From CAVTLG01 sp963802635 (GTDB taxonomy: Bacteria > Chloroflexota > Ktedonobacteria > Ktedonobacterales > Ktedonobacteraceae), in the NCBI GenBank assembly GCA_963802635.1, contig CAWDJJ010000001.1, positions 1,612,001 to 1,676,000 of the forward strand: DNA of 64,000 nucleotides. Reading direction: 5' to 3'. A program made the translations under genes and the position numbers. Below the pieces are notes generated by a model that was given only the letters and a program-made list of their open reading frames with translations, did not search any database and was not told where the DNA came from. How positions within the stretch are numbered: the stretch's first letter is position 1; every line of letters starts with the position of its first letter. Below are positions 25,804-35,028 of the stretch, one piece after another.

Positions 25804-26352
25804 ATGACTGAATTTGTATCTACCTCATCCCGTATCCTGTATTTGATGGTCTGTGCAGCTCCACCTGCCCAGCAGACCGTGGACATTCTACCCCAACTCC
25901 AAGCCACAGGGTGGGATGTCTGTGTCATTGCTACCCCCCAGGCAAGCCGATGGATGAATCTGGCAGAACTTGAAGTACTCACAGGGCATATGGTGCGTAT
26001 AGACTACAAATTGCCTTGGGAAGCAGATCCACTCCCCAAAGCCAATGCCATGTTGGTCATGCCCGGCACATTTAATACCATGAACAAATGGGCGCAAGGT
26101 ATTGGCGATACCCTGGTCGTCAGTCTTCTGTGTGAAGCACTGGGACGCAGAACACCTCCCATCGTCGCTGTTCCTTGTCTCAAGATGGACCTTGTGCACC
26201 ATCCTGCTTTTAGGAAGAGCATCGTTCTGCTTCGCGAGTGTGGGGTTCGCGTCCTGCACGAGCCTGAACGCTATCGATCACCGCTCATGGTTCCTTTGAG
26301 TGAGGTGTTGGAGGTCCTCCTAGAAATCACTCAGGACAACGGAGAGGAATGA
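25804..26352 (+). CDS. Flavoprotein (phosphopantothenoylcysteine decarboxylase-like fold)
   Basis: A 182-residue protein of the flavoprotein superfamily (Dfp/LanD type). It has ILYLMVCAAPPAQQTVD at the start, VCVIATPQASRWM, then ADPLPKANAMLVMPGTFNTMNKWAQGIGDTL, which matches the FMN-binding PANANTLAKxxxGxADNL region. It probably binds FMN and acts on a cysteine-like or other small substrate, but the partner is unknown. It is a distant paralogue of the remnant just upstream. Confidence 0.78.
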   Translation: MTEFVSTSSRILYLMVCAAPPAQQTVDILPQLQATGWDVCVIATPQASRWMNLAELEVLTGHMVRIDYKLPWEADPLPKANAMLVMPGTFNTMNKWAQGIGDTLVVSLLCEALGRRTPPIVAVPCLKMDLVHHPAFRKSIVLLRECGVRVLHEPERYRSPLMVPLSEVLEVLLEITQDNGEE

Positions 26353-26520
26353 TCATGCATATGCGAACTCGATACCGAGTGGAAAACGCTTCAACCGAAT
26401 AAGATCCATCGGGTGGTGCTCTTAGCTCAGCAGCGATTACAAATGAGTGAAGATGAGTTCTCACAGATTTTCAACGTGACATCCGGCACCGCTTATCAAA
26501 TGGGATGCAATATGCTCTAG
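26350..26520 (+). pseudogene. Remnant of a small HTH protein
   Basis: After the flavoprotein stop, the +1 frame reads ELDTEWKTLQPNKIHRVVLL and then QQRLQMSEDEFSQIFNVTSG, which looks like the first helices of an XRE-type HTH, and stops before the domain is complete. ATGs before it (26354, 26360, 26366 region) are out of frame by one base. It is either decayed or a tiny frameshifted gene. Confidence 0.4.
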
Positions 26521-26727
26521 TATAAAAGGCAGGTGAAGAAGCTTCTATGCAAGAATCGAGGAAACAAGCGATTACTCGCTCTATTGGCAGAGACAAAACA
26601 AACGAGGAAACAAGCGATTACTCGCTCGTTCGTTTCTGATGTCAAGTACTCTGCCCCCTGCCAAAGGCGGAAAACAGTACACAAGGACACTCTCCTACCC
26701 GTCTCCCCCCCACATAAACGGAGAATC

Positions 26728-28807
26728 CTATTTTACTGCCAATGACGCACTTTGTGTCTCGGATACACTGTGTACGGTGCTAGCTGCGCTTTGCCTCGCG
26801 TTGAGCAGACTAACACTAACACTACCCTGGCTAAACTCTGCTTCACGCGGAAGAGGCGCGTCACCAGAGATCAGCGTTTGTTGCACCAGGATATTTGTGA
26901 ACGCCTTCATGACCTCAGCATGCCATTGATCTGGCCGCAGATTATGGGCAATATCTTCAAGGAGACGAGCAGCCACGCCACTAATAATCGGTGTAGCGAA
27001 AGATGTACCTGACCAATAGGCCCACGCGTTTCCATTAGGAGCTTGATAATCGGTTGGCTGATCGTCCGCTGAAAGAGCTGGATAAGTTGGGGCCGTATAA
27101 ACACCTACCAGCGCATCTATTTTTGTCCGGTCCACGCCGACCATTGTCGTAGGATCAAACGGAGTCCCAGCCGCCGCATCATGGGAAGCTGACGATGGAA
27201 ATACAGGTACAGGTAGCCCGCCACCATATGTGGCAATACCATTGTTCTGAGTAGATTCAGGCGCTACCGGATAGTTGCTATACAATGCCGCGTGTCCACT
27301 GGCATCGACAGCTCCAACGGAGATCACCTCGGGAAAGGCCGCTGGATAGCGCGGTGAGTGACGCTGCGTGACGGTATTCATGGCCTGCGGCTTCAGCACC
27401 GATGGCTTGAGTTGGCGCACATCTGAATCGTTCCCAGCAGCCCCCACGATCACAGCACCGAGTGCCGCCAGACTCTGGATCACAGCATGCAAGCTCAGCG
27501 TTAAAGGGGCTGTATCGCTCGTCTTACGCACTGTATCAGCGTACGCTCCACTTGACCATAATGGAACAAGCTCTTCGTCGAGTGGCATCGTCACTAGACT
27601 CAGGTTAATCACCACAGGCTTTTGGTATAAATCACCTGGCGCGTTCGTCGTAGGATTGAGCGGCAACATGCGATTATGGATATCTTTCGAGCGTATTCAT
27701 CAAGACAGCAGCGCTACCTGCGCCAAAGTCATTGAGCACCCGGATGCATTCAATTCTGGCATCGGGAGCCACATCGCGCACAATGCCAGCCACAAATAAA
27801 CCATGATCGGACATCTCAAAGCCGGACAAGCGTCCGAAGACATCACGACCAGAAAAAGGCTGATAGGGACTGCCATTTTCCAGTATCGCAGGCAAGGGCT
27901 GACCAGAATTGTGTAAGACGAATGTTGGAGATGGTGTATCGAGTTGCGAAACTAGTGTCTCTAGCAAGGCATTGTTTTTGCCAGCACGCTCAGCCGCACT
28001 ACGAATCTGCTGTAAGGCAGGTTGCGTATCTAAGACAAACACAGTAACGCCCGTGCCGGTGCGTTTTTGGAGCGCGGGTACAAGATCTGGTAATGTGATA
28101 TGCCAGTCAGGCGCTGGATCTTCAACAGGCAACGGCGGTGTTATCGCACCACCATGCGTCCCACAGCCAGAAACAGGACCAGTACTACTACTTAACCAAT
28201 TGGGAGCAGCCATCACAACCGTTGCACAACCTGGCTGTCTGAATGCAGTGGTCCGCGCGCTATTAATCATATTGATCACCTGACGTGTTATGTCGCTTAC
28301 GGCATAGCTACCATATTGAGATGAAGCAGATGCTGGCTCCATACCACCTACGACGGATGTCCCGATCATCGCATATGGGGCAGTTTGCTCAATAGTGAAG
28401 AAACACTGCACAAGTGATCCCTGGCCTGAAGCAGCCTGGAAAACATACTTACCCAGCGGACTCTGCAAATCACCTGCCTGCTGTCCTGTGCCACCATTTG
28501 GTCCATCACCACCCCATGTCGTGTCATGAGGCTGTACGGTAGTCACATTTGCACCTGTTGTAGATGAGGTACCTTTTGTCAGTACTTCGCTCTGTGGCAC
28601 ATCCGCCTGTGCAAAGGAGCGCAACGTATAGCCACGCATGTTTAAAAATTGGTTGAAAGTGTCCAGATCCAGAGCATTGATAATTGCTTGCTTCCCTGCA
28701 GATGGTGGAAGATCTGAGCGGAAGGTGATTGAAACATGATTATCGAGCCAGTAGATTGCCATCTTGCTCCACCATGGTTGCGCTGTCTTTGTCTGCTTAT
28801 TTTGCAT
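26728..28807 (-). pseudogene. Cytosolic S8 subtilase-family peptidase, frameshifted
   Basis: Two consecutive minus-strand frames form one subtilase of about 692 residues. The first half, from ATG 28807 behind GGGAGG, carries an N-terminal extension and the Asp (VTVFVLDTQP) and His (SDHGLFVAGIV) of the catalytic triad. It stops at 27674 after NTLERYP. The second half continues as DIHNRMLPLNP, the oxyanion Asn in VGAAGND and the catalytic Ser in SGTSFATPIISG. Deleting one A from AAA (27685-27687) joins them in frame as LEDIHNRM. There is no signal peptide, so it would act in the cytosol. It follows the TPR-CHAT gene by 111 bases on the same strand, suggesting a joint role in regulated proteolysis. 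Sequencing error is a real alternative to inactivation. Confidence 0.85.
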
Positions 28808-28917
28808 AAATATGCCTCCCATTACTCTATGCATATAGACATGCATAACATATCCTCATTAGATCACTTACTAATAAAACGCCGGAAAAAACGATTTTGG
28901 GGCTAGCAATTTTCATC

Positions 28918-31900
28918 CTACTTTTGAGCGCCAAATTGCAGAGGTCCGCTCGCGCCAACCAGACGAAATGCAGCCCAGAAGTAAGGGTGCGCATAGTGGC
29001 TATCATGAGAAGATTGACGGCGCAACAGGCTACATTGAGCAAAGCGTAGCGCCTGAACCTTACTCTCACCATTGAGGAGATAGCGATAGAAAAGCAGCAT
29101 TAATTCATTTGTGGCAGCATCCTCCACCGGCCATAAGCTCATCACCAACGAGGAGGCTCCAGCAGCGAGGAATGCGCGTCCCAGACCTAATTGTTCATCT
29201 CCGCCGCTGCTCAAAGCAAGGCCAGTCTCACAGCCACTAAGCGTAACAAGTTGACAATTTTTCAGGTCCAGACCAAAGGCATCAAACGCGCTCAACGGCC
29301 CATCAGCCAGGCGGATATAAGAAAAATTAGGTGCATCCAGCCGACATCTCCCATGCGTAGCCAGGTGAATGATTGATCTGCGTGGGGCCTGCTCAACCAG
29401 TCGCTCAATAGTAGCTTGCTCTTCCAGATAGCAGGAACCATCCAACATGTCTTGCAGGGCTGTGGCTTCGTCGAGAGCACGTGGCAAGTCTCCATTGCCG
29501 GAGAAACCAAAAATTAAAGCAGGCCCAGTCTCAACTGCTGGTTTCCACCTATGCGGCAGTGCCAGCATATTTGTCGCAGGAAGATAATTGACCTGGAAAT
29601 CTTCGATCAGAAAGCGCGTTCCATTATGCAGCGCGTGAAACGGGAGATTATGCAGGAGTCCATAGGGCACAATTGTCAGTGTACCAGACTCCTCTGGCAA
29701 TAAAGACGCGACAGGGGCAATCAGCAACGTATAGAGCCTTTGCAACAGACGACACATGGTTTGCAGCGGCGGCTTGTGGGGATCTGACCAGCCTCCTGGC
29801 TCCAGATGTGCGTAAAGCGGAGGAAGCAAGCGCTCTAACTGTGGCAGACCATCCGCATTTTCGTGAATAAGCATATGCTCTTTTGTGATTGCGAAGATCA
29901 CCAGTTTTCCTTTGTAGAGAAAATAGGTGAGGAGTAATTGATCAGGCAAGAGGTGATTGCGCAAATGTTGTATATCTTCAGCAGATAAAGCATATGTTTT
30001 CCCCATAGAGGCCGTTTGCGGACGCTTCTGCGTGAGATGATCCACATCCATCTGCTGGAGATGTAAGCGTTCAAAAAGCTCGCTCACCTGCGCTTCACAA
30101 CGTCGCAGTTCACTTTCAAGTAGCGCACGATCTACCTCGGGTGGAGCTGTCGTGTCCATAGCCGCCAACTGCGTACTGTAGTGATGATAGCGGTATTGCC
30201 ACTCCGCCAGTTCGCTGCGCATACGCAAAGTCTCCGCATTTTTTGCTTGCAAGGCCAGCACAGAAACATCAGTAGACGGCGCAGTATGTTCTATCGGCTC
30301 ATGCTTGGATCGGGTAAGGTATTGGCGTAATGCTAACGAACGCGCACGCTCCAGATAACTAAAGGCGTCCTCGCCGCGCGAAAGCAACAAGCAAAGAGCA
30401 ATCATATCCTCATAAATCGCCCATGTCGTGTGCAAGAATGCGGGCCTTAGATCAAGCACAAGGTCATCCAAAATGTGTTCGATCTGTTCAATCGCCGCTG
30501 CATAATAGCTAACTGCCTGCTCCAATCGTCCCTGAACCAGTGCAATTTGTCCTTGCAGGTAGAGACCTTTATAACTCTGCTCTTGTAAGTTATACTGCTG
30601 AGCCAGTGCAATGGTTTGTGCACATAATGCCGCCGCTTCCTCTAAAAGGAGAAACTGTTGCTTTGGCTCTTGTATACCCTGGCTGTCGCGTGCGCGGCTT
30701 ACGAGAGAGCCAACCATAATCAGGCGCGCAGAGGCTGAACGAGCCACCAGACTTTGCTGGTCAAAATAGTCTTTGAGCTGACTTGCTTGCTCATACGCAG
30801 CCATGACAGAACCCATTTCCAGCAACAGTTCAGTCTGCTGCAATCTAGCAGCAGTCGCATGATGCAGAAAGCCGCTCTGGTTGAAAAGCATCCAGGCTTC
30901 AGTGAGATTTTCCAGAGCTTCTTGACGTTTATTCGAGGCAATCAGCGTTACAGCATATTCAAGCAAGGCGTTCCCAATATCGAGAACCGCGCCGCCTTCG
31001 CGATAGATCTGCACAGACTCAGCAGCCAGCAGACGCGCCTCCGCTGCTCTATTCAATTTTACCAGGCAGCGTGCAATTTGCGAAATGGCCCAGGCATGCG
31101 CCGCAGCACTAGGATTATGCTGTAAAATGCTATCGCGTATCTGGTAATAGCGCCGCAAAGCAGATCCATAATAACCCTGGACATAATCCAGTTGCGCCAG
31201 GCTATCCTCTGTTCTATTGAGTAATCCTATTTGCTCAAGGGCCATAAAACCATCTCGTGCCTGTGATAACAAACGACGAGCACCGGCGAAATCACCCAGC
31301 CAGGAGAGATTACGCCCCTGATTGAGATGTACGAGCGCAATGGCACGTTGGATAAAGCTAGCGCTCTGATCAGTCAATGTAGGGTAAATAGTGAGGATAC
31401 GATCATATATTTCGAGGGCTTTTTGATAGCGCCCAATCTGTGAGTAGATAACGGCAGTATTGTGCTCAATCACACAGACCCAGTAACGCTCATGATACAG
31501 CTCAAACACAGCACGAGCACGTGCGGCTCCCTGCAAAGCTTCCTCTACACGACCAAGCCAGGCACACGAAATAATCCAACCGATACGTGTACGCGCCCAG
31601 TTCACCTCATCGCCCAGATACAAAAACTCTTCAGCCGCCGCGTCAAAACATTCCATAGCGGCCTCTTCATGTCCAAGCACAGACAGAGCGTCACCTTTTG
31701 CGATAAAGCCAAGCGCATGTGATACACGATGTCGAGTATACTCGCCAAAAAAGAGCAGCAGATCGGCAAGCTTGAGCGCAGTAAAGGGATGAATATCGCG
31801 CTGCCGTAGCGCTTCGTCCTTCATCAGTGTACCTATAGCAGCAACATCAGTAAACTCGCTATGATACTCCTGAATATAAGTGCGACCTTCCTCAAGCGTG

Positions 31901-31938
31901 CATTCGCGTAATAATTGTAAGAAGACCTGTTCATCCAT
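28918..31938 (-). CDS. TPR-CHAT protein (caspase-like peptidase)
   Basis: A 1006-residue protein. The first ~600 residues are TPR-like helical repeats (for example ARTRIGWIISCAWLGRVEEA, YSQIGRYQKALEIYDRIL). The C-terminal third is a CHAT domain with the caspase-type dyad His in IIHLATHGRCRL and Cys in LVTLSGCETGLAL, ending in the usual GAGASSLVMSLWPV-like segment (GASSLVMSLWPVEDAATNEL). CHAT proteases include separase relatives and the Csx29 subunit of type III-E CRISPR. I chose ATG 31938 because the 41-codon upstream extension runs towards repeat copy B (32004-32088) and GAGGGGAAC precedes the start region. No membrane segment is seen. Gene order with a sigma factor and zinc-finger protein suggests regulated proteolysis linked to transcription. 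Confidence 0.9.
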   Translation of the reverse strand: MDEQVFLQLLRECTLEEGRTYIQEYHSEFTDVAAIGTLMKDEALRQRDIHPFTALKLADLLLFFGEYTRHRVSHALGFIAKGDALSVLGHEEAAMECFDAAAEEFLYLGDEVNWARTRIGWIISCAWLGRVEEALQGAARARAVFELYHERYWVCVIEHNTAVIYSQIGRYQKALEIYDRILTIYPTLTDQSASFIQRAIALVHLNQGRNLSWLGDFAGARRLLSQARDGFMALEQIGLLNRTEDSLAQLDYVQGYYGSALRRYYQIRDSILQHNPSAAAHAWAISQIARCLVKLNRAAEARLLAAESVQIYREGGAVLDIGNALLEYAVTLIASNKRQEALENLTEAWMLFNQSGFLHHATAARLQQTELLLEMGSVMAAYEQASQLKDYFDQQSLVARSASARLIMVGSLVSRARDSQGIQEPKQQFLLLEEAAALCAQTIALAQQYNLQEQSYKGLYLQGQIALVQGRLEQAVSYYAAAIEQIEHILDDLVLDLRPAFLHTTWAIYEDMIALCLLLSRGEDAFSYLERARSLALRQYLTRSKHEPIEHTAPSTDVSVLALQAKNAETLRMRSELAEWQYRYHHYSTQLAAMDTTAPPEVDRALLESELRRCEAQVSELFERLHLQQMDVDHLTQKRPQTASMGKTYALSAEDIQHLRNHLLPDQLLLTYFLYKGKLVIFAITKEHMLIHENADGLPQLERLLPPLYAHLEPGGWSDPHKPPLQTMCRLLQRLYTLLIAPVASLLPEESGTLTIVPYGLLHNLPFHALHNGTRFLIEDFQVNYLPATNMLALPHRWKPAVETGPALIFGFSGNGDLPRALDEATALQDMLDGSCYLEEQATIERLVEQAPRRSIIHLATHGRCRLDAPNFSYIRLADGPLSAFDAFGLDLKNCQLVTLSGCETGLALSSGGDEQLGLGRAFLAAGASSLVMSLWPVEDAATNELMLLFYRYLLNGESKVQALRFAQCSLLRRQSSHDSHYAHPYFWAAFRLVGASGPLQFGAQK

Positions 31939-32003
31939 GGTCAAGCATGAGTTCCCCTCAGCAGGCCACCTTCCAGGACAGGCGAACTCCAGCAGGTATG
32001 TGT

Positions 32004-32088
32004 AATACCCATATGCATTCAGAAACGCCACTCTCGTGGCTAGAACTGTGCTGCGGCACATTTCTCATCTGAATGCAAGGCAATATAA
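32004..32088. repeat. ~85-bp palindromic repeat, family B, copy B
   Basis: Same sequence as 7280-7368, with TGCATTCAGA and TCTGAATGCA arms, here in the gap between the zinc-finger gene and the TPR-CHAT start, about 65 bases upstream of the latter. It could affect leader folding. Confidence 0.85.
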
Positions 32089-32103
32089 ATAGATTGCTAT
32101 CTA

Positions 32104-32991
32104 TCAGCCGCTTTCGATAACCAATCCTTCGATGACCATCTCGGTTTCGGGCAAATACACAATCATCATATATGAACCTACGGACACGGCAGTGAAAATA
32201 ACGTTACCCAGATCATCAACATGCGAGACTCGCAGCGGCTCCTCACTCTGCGCCCTCTGTTTGTCGTGCGCGTAGCTAGCCTCATGCCCACCGAGTTCCT
32301 GCTCAGTTTCACTGACACAGTACAACTCAACCCTCACTCCATCAAAGGTCTCGATATGCTCATCCGGGTGGGTACTGCTGATCAACCCCAGCAACAACGT
32401 ATCCCCCCTACTATCCTGCGAAAGATGTAGGGAAAGGCTTACCGTATTGGCCTGATACTGGCGCGGCCACTGCAGTTCTGTGGACTCGCGCATATCGCTA
32501 CGTGTGACCAACTGAATTTGCCTGGATACCAGGCTGGCAACAACGCGTTGCAACGACGCTTGTAGCACGTGTTCGCCCTGTTCAGGAAACAACTCGCTAG
32601 AGGCGAGAAAACGACGTGTCTCAACAACTTCAGTCATACATAATGGGCAGATTTCGAGATGACTCGCAATAGTCATCACTTCATCGGGAGACAGCATACC
32701 AGCACAATAGTGGCTAAGCCTGGTTGTGCCAGGACACTGACTGCGATAGAGTTTCTTCAGCAATAAACTATTTATATAGGTATCCAGTCGTTGTTGACAG
32801 ACGGTACACACATCTAGATGTGCCTTTATCGTCTTTGGTAAAGGCTCCCCGTCAATTATGTGCCTCAAAAGCTCCTCATCTTTGGGGGCCATGGAGTGTA
32901 TGCAGTCCATCATTCGCAATTCCTCATGTAGAATATTTTCAGCACTCTTTACAGTAATTACGTTTGTCGCTGTATGAACGTTGGCAGCCAT
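32104..32991 (-). CDS. Double zinc-finger (anti-sigma-like) protein with C-terminal beta domain
   Basis: About 295 residues. Two anti-sigma-type zinc motifs of the form H-x3-C-x2-C are visible: HLDVCTVC and, some 50 residues on, HLEICPLC, each preceded by helices as in zf-HC2 proteins. The C-terminal ~120 residues look like a beta-rich domain ending SVGSYMMIVYLPETEMVIEGLVIES. There is no membrane helix, so it would be a soluble anti-sigma. It follows the sigma factor gene by less than 100 bases and precedes the TPR-CHAT gene, so it is the natural candidate to hold the sigma factor. A GTG start at 33018 is an alternative to ATG 32991. The anti-sigma role is inferred from motif and position. 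Confidence 0.78.
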   Translation of the reverse strand: MAANVHTATNVITVKSAENILHEELRMMDCIHSMAPKDEELLRHIIDGEPLPKTIKAHLDVCTVCQQRLDTYINSLLLKKLYRSQCPGTTRLSHYCAGMLSPDEVMTIASHLEICPLCMTEVVETRRFLASSELFPEQGEHVLQASLQRVVASLVSRQIQLVTRSDMRESTELQWPRQYQANTVSLSLHLSQDSRGDTLLLGLISSTHPDEHIETFDGVRVELYCVSETEQELGGHEASYAHDKQRAQSEEPLRVSHVDDLGNVIFTAVSVGSYMMIVYLPETEMVIEGLVIESG

Positions 32992-33067
32992 ACTTTTCGC
33001 AGCCTCTTTTTGCAGCACAGAGACAGAGCGCTCAGTACTCTGCTTGTATAATCACCTGGAGTGCAAC

Positions 33068-33766
33068 TTACACAAAGGCATTGCCGTCCAATCTCCAACG
33101 CAGTTTATCGACATTGCGTAAAATACGTTCCATAATATTCCGCTTGAGGCGATAGATTTCTTCTTCTCCCTTAAATTCACCAGGGCAATAGCGTATAATT
33201 TCACGAGGTTTCAAATTGCAATGGAAGTGCAAATAGGCCACGCGCTGTTCCTTCTCGCCGGGCAGCAGAACCTTGATCGCCTCCCATAGCTCATTTTCAT
33301 AGTAGCGGTCTTCCACCTGCGGCTCATCAGGATGACCATGATCCGGGATACGCTCAACATTGCGCCGCGCATGCATCCGTAACGTATCCATAATAGCACA
33401 ATGCAAGCAGAGACGTAAGTAGCTGAGAGCGCTCCCCAGCGTAGTAAATGCCAATGATTGGTCACTTACGGCCTGCCAGAAACGTCGAAATGCGTCATCA
33501 ATATAGGTCTGCTCACACTCGTAGCGCAGCGCCAGCGTGCGATGAGAGTGCACACCTAACCAGCCACGAATGTTATCACTGAACAATTGCTGCAAGAGCA
33601 TCCAGGCTTCATTGTCCTTTTGTGCTACCGCGCGCCGGAAAATTTCCAGACAATATGCGTCATCGCACGGCTCTTTGCGACGAAATTTGCCCATTTCACG
33701 AATGCAGTATTCCCTGAGGCTTTTCAAACTCATCTCGCCTAAAGGCTTATCCATTCTGATACCCAT
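33068..33766 (-). CDS. ECF-type RNA polymerase sigma factor
   Basis: A 232-residue sigma-70 family protein. A region 2-like segment (QTYIDDAFRRFWQAVSDQ, then LSYLRLCLHCAIMDTLRMHARRN) and a region 4-like segment (LLPGEKEQRVAYLHFHCNLKPREIIRY, then IYRLKRNIMERILRNVDKLR) are recognisable but diverged. It is the first gene of the minus-strand set sigma, zinc finger, TPR-CHAT, subtilase. Target promoters are unknown; it may drive its own operon. Confidence 0.82.
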   Translation of the reverse strand: MGIRMDKPLGEMSLKSLREYCIREMGKFRRKEPCDDAYCLEIFRRAVAQKDNEAWMLLQQLFSDNIRGWLGVHSHRTLALRYECEQTYIDDAFRRFWQAVSDQSLAFTTLGSALSYLRLCLHCAIMDTLRMHARRNVERIPDHGHPDEPQVEDRYYENELWEAIKVLLPGEKEQRVAYLHFHCNLKPREIIRYCPGEFKGEEEIYRLKRNIMERILRNVDKLRWRLDGNAFV

Positions 33767-34262
33767 TGATTTTACCCACTTCCCCTTCAGCTAAGGCTGA
33801 AGTACGGTATTTTCACTGTTTCTCTATAATTAGAGACGTTATTCGTCACAGATTATCAAGTAGCTCGCTTGGGGATGTAATGTACTCAATAGAAGATAGT
33901 ATGAATGGATATGCGTGCTTCCCTTCACTTTATGCCTCCAATCAAGAAACTATATCAATAGAAATATAACTATAAATGCTTCTCCCCCGTGCATCAACCG
34001 AATACACAAGTACATGTATAGCTGGTCAAGCTGATGAACACTAGTTAAGCTTTCTTGACTATCACTCTCGCTATCTCTATTGTGTAGTATAGTTAATCAC
34101 AACCGTTTACGCAACCTGTCATTTGTCCCATCTCTTGCCTCTTTGTTTCAAAAAAGGTATACTTTCTACATACAAAAGCATACCTCTGCCGGGCACGTCC
34201 TACAATGTGCTAGGTAACTGTGAGAGAGTGAACCGTCACACAAAAAGACTGTGACTGACCTT
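33767..34262. promoter_or_regulatory. Divergent AT-rich region between sigma operon and universal stress protein gene
   Basis: About 500 bases with no gene recognised; it should hold promoters for both directions. No repeat of note was seen. Confidence 0.4.
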
Positions 34263-34985
34263 ATGAGTAGGCATATTTTGGTAGCTATCGACACGAACCT
34301 TTCTCCTGCCACGCAAGAGGCCATGCGCGCGGTCAGTGAGCTGATAGAGCAAGCTGCGTTGCCGGTGCCATTGCTTCTACTCAATGTTATCCCCATCACG
34401 CAAATTGTGACTGTCCATCCAAACTATGCCATTGACCAGATTGTACCCATTCTGCCCTCAGCTGATCAACGTGACGCAGCAATAGAGACACTTCTGAAGG
34501 CTCGTCTGCTGTTGCAACAGCAGGGCGTTGCGCTAGAACATACAGAGGGCATAATACGTGTTGGCTCACCCCCCGACGAGATTGCGAAAGCGGCTAAAGA
34601 GTTCCGTGCCTATCTGATCGTGATAGGCAGCCACGGAAATGCATTCAAACACCGTATGCGTCGTCTGTTTCTCGGCAGCATTTCGCGCCAGGTTTTACAA
34701 CTTGCGCCCTGCCCGGTCATGATCGTCGTACCACCCCAGCTTCAGCAAGACAGCGACCTGGCATCCTGGTATGAGCAGGCCATCAAGAACCATTTGAAGG
34801 TGCATAACCACAAGCTCTCAGTGTTCACCGCACAACTCGTCGTGCAGCAATTTCCTGTAGCCATAAAAAAGCCAGCTCAGCGACAGGAGATTGTTGCCGC
34901 CCGGTTAGCGTTAGAACGACTTGCACAAACAGGGGTACTCTACCGCCATGATGTCGACGGCGATACACGCTACCTCAATGACTAA
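34263..34985 (+). CDS. Universal stress protein (UspA family) with C-terminal extension
   Basis: About 240 residues. The Usp fold begins HILVAIDTNLSPATQEA and contains the ATP-binding loop VIGSHGNAFKHRMRRLFLGSISRQV (G-2x-G-9x-G-S pattern), followed by CPVMIVVPP. Some 80 further residues beyond the Usp domain are helical with no recognised family. A GTG at 34251 could be the start instead of ATG 34263. It is transcribed away from the sigma operon. Confidence 0.85.
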   Translation: MSRHILVAIDTNLSPATQEAMRAVSELIEQAALPVPLLLLNVIPITQIVTVHPNYAIDQIVPILPSADQRDAAIETLLKARLLLQQQGVALEHTEGIIRVGSPPDEIAKAAKEFRAYLIVIGSHGNAFKHRMRRLFLGSISRQVLQLAPCPVMIVVPPQLQQDSDLASWYEQAIKNHLKVHNHKLSVFTAQLVVQQFPVAIKKPAQRQEIVAARLALERLAQTGVLYRHDVDGDTRYLND

Positions 34986-35028
34986 GCTGAGCTTATCATC
35001 TCCGCCTCGTAAAAGCCGTGGGGAGTCG

